Under the pieces are notes generated by a model. It was given only the letters and a program-made list of their open reading frames with translations. It was not told where the DNA came from and made no database searches. Below, in pieces: positions 22,081 to 32,882 of a DNA stretch of 64,000 nt. The translations under genes and the position numbers were made by a program. How positions within the stretch are numbered: the first letter of the stretch is position 1; each line of letters starts with the position of its first letter. Origin of the DNA: Primulina eburnea (taxonomy: Eukaryota > Streptophyta > Magnoliopsida > Lamiales > Gesneriaceae); assembly GCF_022965805.1 (NCBI RefSeq), contig NC_133104.1:24672069-24736068 (forward strand), read 5' to 3'.

Positions 22081-23604
22081 CTAACCATATAATTTCAACT
22101 CCTCTGTCATTTCAGGTCTGAATCTGACAATCTTGTGGAAGCAATCCACGGTAGCTCTGTACTTAGTCAACTTGTCAATCCCGACAATGCAATCAAAATC
22201 AGATAAACCAAGTACAACACAGTCTAAATCGATCTCATGCCCCTCAAACTGTAGTATACAGTGTCCAACTGAAGTCACATATATAAGACCACTTCCCAAC
22301 GGAGAAGAAATAGATACTACAGTAGACATTGACTCGACAGGAAAGGAATGCAACAATGCAAAACGTTCTGATATAAATGTATGTGATGCACCTGTATCTA
22401 TCAACACATATGCAGGATAACCGCAAAGAAAACAGTTACCTGCAATCACATCGTCTGGCGCATCCTGTGCCTGCTCCTCTGTCAATGCAAACACCTGAGC
22501 CTGTTGTCTGGGAGGTTGGCTCACTGTCTGGCCACCTCTGGCTCTAGGCTGGGACTGTGTAGGCGTGGGCTGGAAGGAATGGACAGATGAAGCTTGCCTC
22601 TCGGGCTGAGCTACTGAAGCTGATGACCCTGCACTCTGAAATCTCTGGGCACCTTTTTGGGGACAAACTCTGGCGAAGTGTCCCGGCTGTCTGCAATAGT
22701 TAAAACGGCCCATAACTCCCTGACACTGCTCAGTGGCATGCCTACCTCCACAAGAACTGCAATACGCACCTGCATAATCTGTACTCTGGCCAGGACCTCT
22801 CTGTCTTGACCCACTGGAGCTCGGCGAACTTCTCCCTGCTCTCTTAAACTGCTTGTCCTTAGCCTTCAAAAACTCTTTCTTGCCACTACTTCTTCCACTA
22901 TCAAATCGAGGAGGAGGTGGTGGAAACTGTGCGGCGAGCGGTGGCGGTCTCTGACCCTGAACACTATAGGAAGCTCCTCGTTGCCTAATCAAGCCAGCCT
23001 CTGCTCCCTTCGCTCGATTCAGCGCCTCAGAAAAAGTGTTGGGTCGCCCCGTGTTCACTAGGGTGAAGATATCTGGATTCAAACCATTTATGAATTGATC
23101 AGCGACCACCTCGTCATTCCCTGCTACATGTGGTGCAAATCGAAGCAAGGAAGAGAATTTGGCAACATATTCCTCTATATTCCATTGCCCCTGTCTCAAG
23201 TTGGCGAACTCTGCCCCTTTGTCTTTTCGGTATGACACAGGAAAGAAACGTTGATAAAATTCATCTTTAAAAACTTTCCAAGTAATATCAATACCTCGAT
23301 GTTCTAGGGCTCGTTTCGCCGTTAGCCACCAACTCTTGGCCACTTCTTGCAATTGATGCCCAATCAGCTTTACTCTACGTTCATCTGAATAGGCAAGTGA
23401 TTCAAATAACATTTCTATATCATCCAGCCAGCTTTCGCAATCCGCTGCATTCTCAGTGCCTTTCAAAGTTGGGGGTCGGAACGACTGAAACCGCTTCAAC
23501 AGAGTCTCCATCGGGGTAGCGGTTACATCCATCTGAGTACCTGACGTACTCCCCTGTTCAAGCACTTGTCCTGCAGCTGGTTGCGGTATCCTTCTAGGTG
23601 GCAT
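22081..23604 (-). CDS. Gypsy A Gag and protease (open frame)
   Basis: 507 codons from MPPRRIPQPAAGQ, the longest intact frame in the window. The start matches copy B (29959, MPPRRIPEQG). The retrotransposon gag core, residues about 45-200, includes ESWLDDIEMLFESL, FYQRFFPVSYRKDKGAEF and ADQFINGLNPDIFTL. A basic, Pro/Ser-rich linker follows. The first zinc knuckle reads CSSCGGRHATEQC (about 283-295). The second reads FNYCRQPGHFARVC: its first Cys is Phe, whereas copy B keeps CHFC. The aspartic protease is at about 395-500, with VLIDTGASHTFIS and DFDCIVGIDKL. The terminal UAG lies where copy D reads Lys, so it is probably premature. It is the nucleocapsid/protease part of a chromovirus polyprotein. 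Confidence 0.92.
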   Translation of the reverse strand: MPPRRIPQPAAGQVLEQGSTSGTQMDVTATPMETLLKRFQSFRPPTLKGTENAADCESWLDDIEMLFESLAYSDERRVKLIGHQLQEVAKSWWLTAKRALEHRGIDITWKVFKDEFYQRFFPVSYRKDKGAEFANLRQGQWNIEEYVAKFSSLLRFAPHVAGNDEVVADQFINGLNPDIFTLVNTGRPNTFSEALNRAKGAEAGLIRQRGASYSVQGQRPPPLAAQFPPPPPRFDSGRSSGKKEFLKAKDKQFKRAGRSSPSSSGSRQRGPGQSTDYAGAYCSSCGGRHATEQCQGVMGRFNYCRQPGHFARVCPQKGAQRFQSAGSSASVAQPERQASSVHSFQPTPTQSQPRARGGQTVSQPPRQQAQVFALTEEQAQDAPDDVIAGNCFLCGYPAYVLIDTGASHTFISERFALLHSFPVESMSTVVSISSPLGSGLIYVTSVGHCILQFEGHEIDLDCVVLGLSDFDCIVGIDKLTKYRATVDCFHKIVRFRPEMTEELKLYG

Positions 23605-23846
23605 ATCTGGTTATCAAACAGGTTAGTACACAATCTATACAAGCTGTCTCAGCCCTCCTCTGATCATATACCTCTGATCCAGAATCGGTTCTGATTCAGT
23701 CTTGGCAATTATATGTTCTAAATCATCTCAGATATAGTACAACACATAATATGGAAAGCAATAAGTCATGCTAGCACATCAAAAGCAAGGAAGATGACTC
23801 GATCTACCCCGCTCGTTCTATTCTATCTCAATCTACAGAACCTACT

Positions 23847-23858
23847 GCTCTGATACCA
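23847..23858 (-). promoter_or_regulatory. Gypsy A primer-binding site
   Basis: The minus strand reads TGGTATCAGAGC, complementary to the 3' end of plant initiator tRNA-Met, five bases inside the 5' LTR boundary at 23864. Confidence 0.9.
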
Positions 23859-23863
23859 CCTGT

Positions 23864-25783
23864 TGTGGGGACCCGGGCGCTAACTCGATTCGATCTGGGA
23901 TTAATTGGATCTGTGAGAAAATGTGGGTCAAATTTTCGCTTTTTAACATTAATTCTAATGTTTATAAATCAGGCACAAGAGAGTTCTATGTTTTATTTCA
24001 CAACATAAATACATGTCTTATTCTAATACATCAATCCAAACTAGTGTTTAATACAAACCATAAACTACAAGTAGTACAAATCTAATACAACATCACTAGT
24101 GCTCCTCTGCGCCCGTAGTCACCACGCTATCTCGAACTCATATCTGTCGTGACCCAGATCCTGTCCCACCTGTTGTTATGCACACATACAGACATAACAA
24201 CAGCCGGAAACTCCGGTGAGAACAAATCCCAGTATAAAACATGTATACATGCTAACATAAAATCATGAATCATGCATAAAAGCAATAATAATGGGTTCCA
24301 TAGTCTGTGAAACCAATCTATATAAGCATGCAATGCAAATCAAATCATGTCTTGACTCAACTCGACTCTACTCTAGGGATCCCGGGGTGAATAAGACGTC
24401 ACTGTTTGTTACCTACCCTCCCAATCAGGGTAACTGTATGTCTTACTCCAAGACTTCGGTCGTGTCTGTATCGAATGTCTACAATCGGAGGAAATCTGCT
24501 CCTATGCATCGATACACCGAACGTCTAGTTTGACAATTCTGTCAATGACTGTCCTATCTCAATGCTTCAATATAAATCTATAGACAAAGCATGATTATAT
24601 CAAAAGATTTGAATATAAATCTATAAACAAATCCAAATCATATCAAAGAGATAAACAATAAATCTAGTATGTGATTTTGTTGGGAAACTCAAATTGAATC
24701 TCATTTGAGTTGTGTCTTCCCCAAACAAAACATGAATTATACCTTTCGTCGTACAATTTGTCGTAGTCGAAGTCTCGATATTAAAGTCGCCAATACAAAT
24801 CTGAAATGGCATCATCAATGTACATTCTATCAAACTCTAACTCAATTCAACACATTGTACTCAACAATCGATTTCAGTACAATTCAACGGCATATCGGCG
24901 TGAATTCTCGATACAGATCACCTCATATAACAATAATCAATACCCTCAACTCATATTCATCACAATCTATGCATCATAAGTTCATATCACTTCTGAAATC
25001 TCTATCTTTTCAATTCAAGACATGCTAATAAATCATAACAATCACGTAGGGTATCATTTTCTCGATCCGTTTACGAATATACGTTGCTTATAATCATAAG
25101 AACATATATCTATAAGCATATCAAGATTTTCCCAACATCAGTATCTCAAATCATGTTGAAAAATGAACAATACTTACATCCCATTAAAGCCTTTGACGAG
25201 AGAAACAAAAATCTCAACTCGGAATACAAATCGGATGGCTAAATCTTGAGAAATCTTTCTTCAAAGCCTTGAAGAACTTAAAGTATTTTTTTAGAGCTCC
25301 CTCTCGGTCCTTAGCTGTCTGAGGAGAGGAATGAAGACATACTATATATATCTTGCATGTCTAAGAACACATGGCTCATCCTTTGGAGTACATGTCTCGC
25401 GCATGTGCGGGACATCACTCGCGCAGATGCGCGAGACCTACGGGTCTCGGCAATACAACACCTCGCGCATATGCGCGCTTCATCTCGCGCATATGCGCCA
25501 AGGCTTCTGAAGGTGTCGCGCATATGCGCGCCTTATCTCGCGCAGGTGCGCCAATGTCTCTGGACGTGTCGCGCACATGCGCGCCTTATCTCGCGCATGT
25601 GCGCTGATGCTACTGTAATTCTCGTGCATATGCGCGCATATCTTCGCGCATGTGCGCCATCTGTTCTGTCCTATTTTAAATGTTTTCTCATCTCATCTCA
25701 CTTAACACCTCCCGTTGCATGTCATGCATAATCATATCTTCCGAGTCTCACGTCAATGAAGACTAATAATCTCGAGCCTTACA
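23864..25783 (-). repeat. Gypsy A 5' LTR
   Basis: 1920 bp, TGTGGGGACC to CCTTACA on the + strand, followed by TSD GAAGA. It contains TATA 25343-25351 and the palindrome array 25396-25658. Confidence 0.93.
25396..25658. repeat. GCGCANNTGCGC palindrome array (A, 5' LTR)
   Basis: Ten copies matching one-to-one with 18580-18841. The centres differ at several copies (CATATG/CAGATG, CATGTG/CAGGTG, CAGATG/CACATG), yet all remain CANNTG. Confidence 0.9.
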
Positions 25784-26515
25784 GAAGAATAGGCGTGACT
25801 TTGCGTATTTTACGCACGAATTCTCGTTGATGAATCAAAGAACGACGGCGAGACTTTAGCTACAAGTTTTCCTCAAGGCTTCCTCGATCTTTCTCCTCTA
25901 AATTTGTGGGTGTGTGCACGTGTATTTGCTGCTAGTGGGGAAGAGTTTTAAAACTCTAGGGGTGTGGGGCGTGTAGAATAGGTTATGGGGTAGGATTTAG
26001 TACTTTAAATACTTAAATTAACTCTTCAAACAAGCTTAGACCCATGAAAAGATAATTAGGCCCATTAGTCTTAATTATAACTTAATTAAAATAATAAAAA
26101 TAATTTTGGTACAATAAGTTTGTGAATTTATTAGCCAGGTTGCGAAAACGTTCGCATTTTCGTTGAAAAACCAACACCGATAAAATTTACGTCCTGGCGT
26201 ATAAAATCACCTCAAAACCCTTTATTTTCAAAAATAATAAAAAGCATCACCTATATTTTTAAATAATTAAAAACAAATATTTAATAAAAATCATTTTCTA
26301 TTTTTCAGCCATCGGTCTCCGTTCCTCGATCACAACTCGAATAACCTTTAAAAATATTTTTTAATACAACCATGTAGAAAAATATATTTTAAACATGTAA
26401 ATATGCACAATATAATTAATTAATGCAATTAAAACATTTAATTAAAATACAGGAGAATTTAATAATTGCATGCATGTGGTTTTCGTGGACTTTTAAATTT
26501 TCGGGGCGTTACAAT

Positions 26516-26551
26516 CTTCCCCCCTTAAATTGAATTTCGTCCTCGAAATTC
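26516..26551 (-). promoter_or_regulatory. Element C polypurine tract and TTCGAGGACGAA hairpin
   Basis: The minus strand reads GAATTTCGAGGACGAAATTC (an inverted repeat with an AGGA loop, 26532-26551), then TTTAAGGGGGGAAG. Equivalent motif plus purine tract pairs occur in A, B and E. Confidence 0.82.
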
Positions 26552-26764
26552 GTTTATCCTTAATAGCTCAAATAATTTCTTATTTCATATCGTATCACAT
26601 ATAAATCTTAAATTATCATAAAACTATTAAACATGTGATGTAAACATATAATTCATGTACTTAGCATGTAATATCATAAAATCATATAAAGCATGTAAAC
26701 TTACAGACTGAGGCTTGACGATTGATCTTTCCGGCGCTGATGGTGGCACAACCCTTTACAGGAA

Positions 26765-26780
26765 CCTGGCTCTGATACCA
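26765..26780 (-). promoter_or_regulatory. Element C primer-binding site
   Basis: TGGTATCAGAGCCAGG on the minus strand is a 16-base match to the initiator tRNA-Met 3' end, two bases from the LTR start at 26783. Confidence 0.92.
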
Positions 26781-27734
26781 ACTGAAACGTCAGCTACTCG
26801 TTTTCTTAAAACGTGATAGAAATTTTTTTTTAAACCTCACTTAGCATCGGCCGAACCATAAAATATTTTTGACATCATTTTAAAAATAAACATCCAACAA
26901 CCATTTAAAAATCCAAAGGAAAATATTTTAAAGCATAAAATCGTCAAACGTTTTACTATCCTAAAAATATTATTTGAAAAGTATAGCTCATAATATAACC
27001 TCTCAAAAATCTCTCATAACATAAATAAAAGAAGTCAAAATATCTTTAACATTACTTAAAATCATAAATAATAACTAGTGCAGAAAACTAGCGTCGGTCC
27101 TCGGGTTATGTGCACCTTCAGTCCAGTCAAGTCAACCATCAAGACCTCCATAAACATATTCATAATCACCTGCATCAATCATACCTAGTGAGTCTAAAGA
27201 CTCAACACGTCATTTTCTTGATAACGAGTAATACGTAATACAGTTAACATATAACAGTGAAAAATACTTGTACTTAAAATATCGTTTTCATGAAGATGCA
27301 TAAACATAAACATTTTCGTAAACATTTTCATGATGCATAAAAACATTTTCATAAAAATGTTTTCATATAAACATAAACATATCACATAAACATATTCATA
27401 TTCATATCCATATTCGTGTCCATATTCATATTCATATTCATGTTCATGTTCGTGTTTGTTGAATTCATATCGTGATTGTGACTCGTATTCTTAAACGTAT
27501 TGGGCGATGGATCCATCTACATGTAACCACAGTACTGGGCGGCGGGGGACACCAACAACACTCTCACCGGTCAACTGGACCTGGCCTACGTATTAACATA
27601 TCATGGCTGTAATGCCCGAGATTTTGATTTTTATAATCCGGGATGATTTGTGGATTAATTAATGTAATTATAGACGGAACGAATCAGACCGGGAGAACCG
27701 AAAGAAGGTTGGATATTATGCGTGAAGAAGGGCC

Positions 27735-27990
27735 CCGCGCACATGCGCGATGAGTATGGGCGCACATGCGCGAGGAAGACAGAACCCTGCGCGCACATGC
27801 GCGAACTGAATGCGCGCACATGCGCGGAACGTCCAGAATGGTTGGCGCACATGCGCCGAAACATGGCGCGCATATGCGCGAGGGGGCGCGCACATGCGCG
27901 ACGAGATAGCGCGCATATGCGCGCGAGGATGAATCGTCGAGGAAGTAGGTCTCGCGCATATGCGCGAGAATATGCGCGCATATGCGCGAG
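27735..27990. repeat. GCGCANNTGCGC palindrome array (B, 5' LTR)
   Basis: Ten copies, centres CACATG or CATATG only. It ends about 47 bp before the AT run that replaces the TATA block of A. Confidence 0.9.
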
Positions 27991-28034
27991 AGGATTTGTG
28001 GCAAAATTTTGGGAAGACACGTATGAATTACATG

Positions 28035-28036
<2 letters not shown>

Positions 28037-28108
<72 letters not shown>
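28037..28108. repeat. (AT)36 microsatellite at the TATA position
   Basis: Pure AT dinucleotides over 72 bp after CATGCA. The 3' LTR has only nine repeats (35167-35184). Confidence 0.93.
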
Positions 28109-28111
<3 letters not shown>

Positions 28112-28852
28112 ACTTCGAAAATTGCCTTCAGAATTGGTAAGAAACAGAAACGAGGGTCGAAATTTTGGAAAGAAAATCCTTACGCCTTTTATGAGAAATC
28201 AGTCCGTCCGATTTTGAATCCGACTGCGGTACTGTATTCCTATCGACGTAGGCTACAACTGGACGTAAGTTTTGCTACGTTTTGATATGTTTTGAAATTA
28301 TGGTATTGTCAGAATCTGATATGATTCATATATGATGTTCTTGGCATGTTAGACATCGTATAATCGAAACCGGACTGAGAAATAGATACCATAGGAAATT
28401 GTTATGATTTTTAGAGTTGAGTTGAATAAGAATTGATATCCAGATTGAGTGATTATCGAGTATAAGACGTTAGAATGGATATCTGCCTGATATGGTATTG
28501 CTGGATATATTGAAATTATGACATTATGTTATTGAAACAGAATTTGATTAAATTCTGATTATATCCGGTATTAATTGAGTGGTGTATTGATACCGTACCC
28601 TCGATATTGTTATTGTCAGACTGAGTATTTACAGGCTTGGGGTTCGAGACTTCGACAGAGTCAGAGTATCAGAAAGAAAGGTATAAATTAATGTTGTGTC
28701 GGGATTGCACAACTCGAGGGAGGTTTGACTCGAGTTTCCCTAAATCACGTACTTAGTTTATTACATTGATATTTGTAATTGATGAGATTTATGTTTGTAG
28801 GCTATTGATTCATAGCCACTGCATGTATTGATTACTGAGTCGTTGAGTCATG

Positions 28853-29010
28853 GGCTGATTCGCCTAGTCACCGGCTGATTCATCTGGTTATTGACTGATT
28901 CGTCTAAACTTAAGCCGATTCGCTTAATTACAGGCTGATTCGTCTGGTTATTGGCTGATTCGCCTAATTCTTGACTGATTCGTCAATTCTGCGGCTGATT
29001 CGCCCAGACA
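28853..29010 (+). repeat. 20-bp GGCTGATTCG minisatellite
   Basis: Eight or so units of GGCTGATTCGYCTRRTTAYT. The same array is at 36619-36776. D and G have a shorter, diverged version (TGGCGGATATGCCAAGTCT, near 45353 and 50910; TGGCTAAGTCGCC near 58250). Confidence 0.85.
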
Positions 29011-29685
29011 CTGATATATGAATTATATCGATGCCGTTTAGGGATTGATTCATTCCTATCGACTGAGATTCGATATAATTACCTATATCCAGACATCGGG
29101 ATCCCTAGGTTAGAGTTGAGTCGAGTCTGAGACGACGCGTCAGTGGAGTCGAGTCTGAGACGACGTGTCGGTTGAGTTGAGTCTGATACGACATGTTGAT
29201 TTACATTGTTTATATCATTCATGATTATTGAATGTTTGATATTGATTTATGTTTCTAATTTGAGACATGTTATGAGTAATTTTTATATGCTTTCGTATAT
29301 GCTTTTATATGATTGCATGTGTACATTGTTTATACTGGGATATTTATATCTCACCGGAGTTATCCGGCTGTTGTCTTGTTTTGTATGTGTGCATGACAAC
29401 AGGTGGGGCTGGATCAGGGTCAAGAAGAGGATGAGAGAAGATTAGATAGCGTGGAGATCCGGGCTTCGAAGCAACATAGGATTCAGCACTGATGTGTAGT
29501 TGAACTTAGTTGAATTCTTGTAGATAACACAAGATTTGCATGTTCGTGTTTAATATGTAATTTGAGTAAATTACATTACGTTTCCGCTTTGTATTTTAAA
29601 AAAAATTTAGACCCTGTTTTATAATTGAGTAATTAGTCCCAATAATGATTAAGAACTTGATTAGCGTCCGGGTCCCCACAACAGG

Positions 29686-29697
29686 TGGTATCAGAGC
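29686..29697 (+). promoter_or_regulatory. Gypsy B primer-binding site
   Basis: TGGTATCAGAGC five bases after the 5' LTR end, complementary to initiator tRNA-Met; same spacing as in A. Confidence 0.92.
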
Positions 29698-29958
29698 GAT
29701 AGATCCTTTAGATTGAGATAGAAGAGGCTAGTGAGCGGGGTAGATTGAGTTTTCTTCCTTGCTTTTGCGTGCTAGCAATCTATTATGCTTACTGCTTTAT
29801 ATAATACATGGTACTTGAATTATCTGATTTGATTTTGTAATATGTATTATTTGAAATGAATCCAAACCGATTCTCAATCAGCAGTAAGATGATCGGAGGA
29901 GAGACTGAATTGAAACAGGTTTGTTGGATTGGGTTATTAATCCTTGTGATATTCAGAT

Positions 29959-30968
29959 ATGCCTCCCAGAAGAATACCAGAACAGGGTAGTACATCGAAT
30001 CCTCCAATGGATGTAACACCGACTCCAATGGAAACCTTGCTGAAGAGGTTTCAGTCATTCAAACCACCGACTCTTACGGGTACTGAGACATCAGTTGAGT
30101 GTGAGAGTTGGTTAGGTAACATTGAGATGCTGTTTGATTCACTGGAATACAGTGATGAGCGCCGAATTAAATTGATTGTGCACCAGTTGCTTGATGTTGC
30201 AAAACACTGGTGGGTTACGATGAAGAGGGCCTTGGAGCAACGAGGTACGATTATTACTTGGGATGTATTTAAAACTGAGTTTTATCAAAGATTTTTCCCA
30301 GTGTCGTACAAGAAAGACAAGGGGGCGGAGTTTGCCAATTTGAGACAGGGTCAGCTGAACATTGAAGAATATGTGACCAAGTTCTCTACCTTGTTGAAGT
30401 TTGCTCCACATGTGTCTGAAAATGACGAAGCCGTTGCCGATCAGTTCATCAATGGCTTGAATCCCGATATATTTACATTGGTGAACACAGGGCGACCGAA
30501 TAACTTTACTGATGCCATGAATAGAGCAAAGGGCGCTGAAGCGGGCCTGATAAGGCAGAGAGGAGCTGAATTTGTTCCTCCAGTGTCGAGACCACAGCAA
30601 CCACCTCCCCAATTCGAGAGTGGCAGTAGCAGTGTGGAAAGAAAGATTTTCTGAAGGCTATAGGAAAGCAGTTTAAGAAGTCTGGCGGCAGTTCTTCTAG
30701 CTCCAGTAGTTCTCAGCAGAGTTATACCGAGGCTTACTGCGGAAATTGTGGAGGGAGACATTCCACTGAACAATGCCAAGGAGTACTTGGTAGCTGCCAT
30801 TTTTGCAAACAACAGGGACATTTTTCCAGAGTATGTCCACAGAGGGATTCCCAAAGATCCCAGAGAGCCGAATCCGCGGGATCAGCGGCACAGTGGAGTA
30901 GACGATCAGCGGTTGTCCCTTCATTTCAGCCAGCACCATCTCAGTCACAGCAGAGGCCAGGAGGAAGC
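29959..30968 (+). pseudogene. Gypsy B Gag (frameshifted, cut by LTR S)
   Basis: The open frame 29959-30654 gives MPPRRIPEQG, ESWLGNIEMLFDSLEYSDER, FYQRFFPVSYKKDKGAEF, ADQFINGLNPDIFTLVNTG and EAGLIRQRG, colinear with A. Near 30636 a short indel shifts the frame. Reading on in the +2 frame restores KKDFLKAIGKQFKKSG and the tandem zinc knuckles CGNCGGRHSTEQC and CHFCKQQGHFSRVC (about 30735-30840). Here the second knuckle keeps both Cys residues that A and D have damaged. Coding runs into the TSD CAGAC at 30969 and resumes after LTR S. Confidence 0.9.
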
Positions 30969-30973
30969 CAGAC

Positions 30974-32882
30974 TGTGGGGACCCGGACGCTAATCAAGTT
31001 CTTAATCATCATTGGGACTAATTAATCAATTATAAAACAGGGTCTAAAAATTTTTCTTTTTAAATTGCGGAACGTAGTGAAATCAAGACATATACACATA
31101 TCAGTATATAAAATACAAGTCCTGTATCATAAACATTTATTCAAACTGGGTTTGACAACTACTATCAAGTGTTCAATCCTATCTCTAATCCAAGTCTGGT
31201 GCCACCACTCTAATCACGATCTCTCTCTTCATCTTCTCGACCCTGAACCTCTCCCACCTGTTGTCAAGTACACATACAGACAAGACAACAGCCGGATAAA
31301 CCGGTGAGAATATACTCCCAGTATAAATCAACGAAACATGCAATCATATAAACAATATAAAGCATGTAATCAGGTAACAGATATATGTAACAAAGTCTGA
31401 AACATAATCAATATCAAACTGTCGACAATACTCGTAGCTACATCATTCAGACTAGACTCAATCCTAGTCTAGGGATCCCGATTCCAGAAGTTGGCATGCG
31501 TATATCGACTAGCAGTAATAGAAAAGACTCCAGTTCTATCCACGCCGATATGGTATCGATCAACAGTAATATAAAAGACTCCAGTTCTATTCACATCGAT
31601 ACGGTATCGATTACCAGTAATAGAGGAAGCTATTATTCTATCCACATCAATATAGTACCGATTAACAGTAATAGAAGCAACTCTAATTCTATCCACATCG
31701 ATATGACATCGATTAACAGTAATAGAAGAGCTACTAATCTATCCACATCGATACAATACTGATTAACAGTAATAGAAAAAGCCACCATCCTATCCACATC
31801 GATAGCCAAACATCCAGTGACAGACTTTGGCACATCCGCCAATACACCATCTTATGACATCGTGCAATGTGCCCGTGGTGATCCCACCACTAACGGCACT
31901 TCTGTCATAAGATGACTCCTCTAATACCTGCTGTCTAAAATCAAGAGAACAAGTATATCAATCAACTCAATGCAAATATCAATGCAATAAAGTAAAGTAT
32001 GTGATTTAGGGAAACCCAAGTCTAAACCGACTCAAGTCCATCTCCCAATACCACATTGACTTATACCTTCCGTTTGTAGTCTCGGTCTACAGAATATCAG
32101 TTCTGAACTCAAGACTGTCTTTGTAAATCTGAAACGACATATCGAGAATACTAATACCAATATTCCAATCTCAATTCAACACTGACACTGATTAATCTGG
32201 ATTTAATTCAAATCATCGGCATAACGGTACAATCCCGATATTCCCGTCAATACAGTATCACCAGACATCAATTACAAATCATAACCCATATCCGATACAA
32301 TTTGTAATCAGTCTATAATCCAAATCTATTCAATTCACAATCCATATAATCAGAAATTCATAACAATTCCATAATCAGTCCGTTTCTTAATCTGACTTCG
32401 ATTCTATGATGTCTAATATGTCAAGAACATCATATATGAAATATATCAAATTTCTACAACATCATCTTTTCAAATGATAACAGAACTCAATAAAACTTAC
32501 GTCCAGTTGTAGTTGTTGACAAGAAGATCACAGAACTGTGTTCGGATCAAAATTCTGATAGACGGATTGAACAAAATCAATTTTCCCAAGCTTTAAAGAC
32601 ACTTGAGAATTCTCAAGCGCTGTTCTCGGTCCTCGGCTGAATTCAGAAAGTGGAATGAAGATTTTACCATATAAATTGCATGGCAAGGACATGTGTCCCA
32701 CTCAAGCCAATATTTGCACTTTAGTCCCTCAAGTCTTCTTTATTTGCAATTTGGTCCTCACTCAATCTTTTAATTCAATTTCAATCCTTATTAATTACAA
32801 AAATCGAGGAATGTAATTCATCATTCCAAAATTCGTAAATTAATTAATCTCGGATTAAAATGATATAATCTCGGGCCTTACA
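30974..32882 (-). mobile_element. Solo LTR S inside gypsy B gag
   Basis: 1909 bp with TSD CAGAC (30969-30973 and 32883-32887). + strand ends are TGTGGGGACC and GGCCTTACA, the same as the A LTR. It belongs to the A/B superfamily but has no GCGCANNTGCGC array. Instead a 51-bp minisatellite lies at 31504-31806. The core promoter block (minus: CATGCAATTTATATGG then TCTTCATTCC, about 32650-32680) is retained. No internal sequence, so an LTR-LTR recombinant. Confidence 0.92.
31504..31806 (-). repeat. 51-bp x 6 minisatellite in LTR S
   Basis: Six degenerate units, each with a GATTAACAGTAATAGAA core and a CTATCCACATCGATA core. All ORFs across it are low-complexity products of the repeat. Confidence 0.88.

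Larger units (their letters stand above)
17046..25783 (-). mobile_element. Gypsy A (chromovirus), complete but defective
   Basis: 8738 bp. It has 5' LTR 23864-25783, PBS 23847-23858, gag-protease 23604-22081, a broken pol 22028-19091, PPT 18967-18979 and 3' LTR 17046-18966. TSD GAAGA lies at 17041-17045 and 25784-25788; the empty site is seen at 39556-39560. The left terminal TG reads CG (17046), one C/T difference from the right copy. pol has the order protease, RT, RNase H, integrase, chromodomain, the Tekay/Del-type chromovirus arrangement. By eye the LTRs differ at only about 1% of sites, so the insertion is recent, yet pol holds three or more UAG stops and two frameshifts. Confidence 0.93.
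14173..26513 (-). repeat. Element C left (3') LTR, split by gypsy A
   Basis: Segments 14173-17045 and 25789-26513 (about 3598 bp) align colinearly with the right LTR. The part before A includes a TATTCA-type hexamer run (about 14765-14833) and two GGGGCTCCCT...GGGGCCTT phrases near 15000-15060. The ORF at 16002-16361 and its overlapping minus-strand neighbours recur at equivalent places in the right LTR (38467-38877) but have no recognised domain and differ by frameshifts, so I do not call them genes. Confidence 0.88.
26514..26782 (-). other. Element C interior (269 bp, non-coding)
   Basis: It contains only the PPT and hairpin near 26516-26551, AT-rich filler, and the PBS at 26765-26780. There is no ORF of note. 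The filler has no resemblance to gag or pol that I can see. Confidence 0.85.
27608..29680 (+). repeat. Gypsy B 5' LTR
   Basis: 2073 bp with, in order: the palindrome array (27735-27990), a 72-bp AT run (28037-28108), 20-bp minisatellite repeats (28853-29010), and a 27-bp class repeat around GAGTCTGAGACGACG (about 29118-29190). ORFs crossing the array are artefacts of its stop-free composition. Confidence 0.92.

Noticed and set aside
22081..23604. Host zinc-knuckle protein gene
   Set aside because: It lies between PBS and RT of gypsy A, starts as copy B does, and includes an aspartic protease; it is retroelement Gag-protease.
27735..27990. Evenly spaced palindromes resembling a CRISPR array
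   Set aside because: Units are 12-16 bp, spacing is uneven, the intervals are not unique spacers, the array is repeated in LTR pairs, and the genome is eukaryotic.
31504..31806. Repetitive Ser/Ile/Asp-rich ORFs as a structural protein gene
   Set aside because: They translate a 51-bp minisatellite in LTR S on both strands; no start context or domain.
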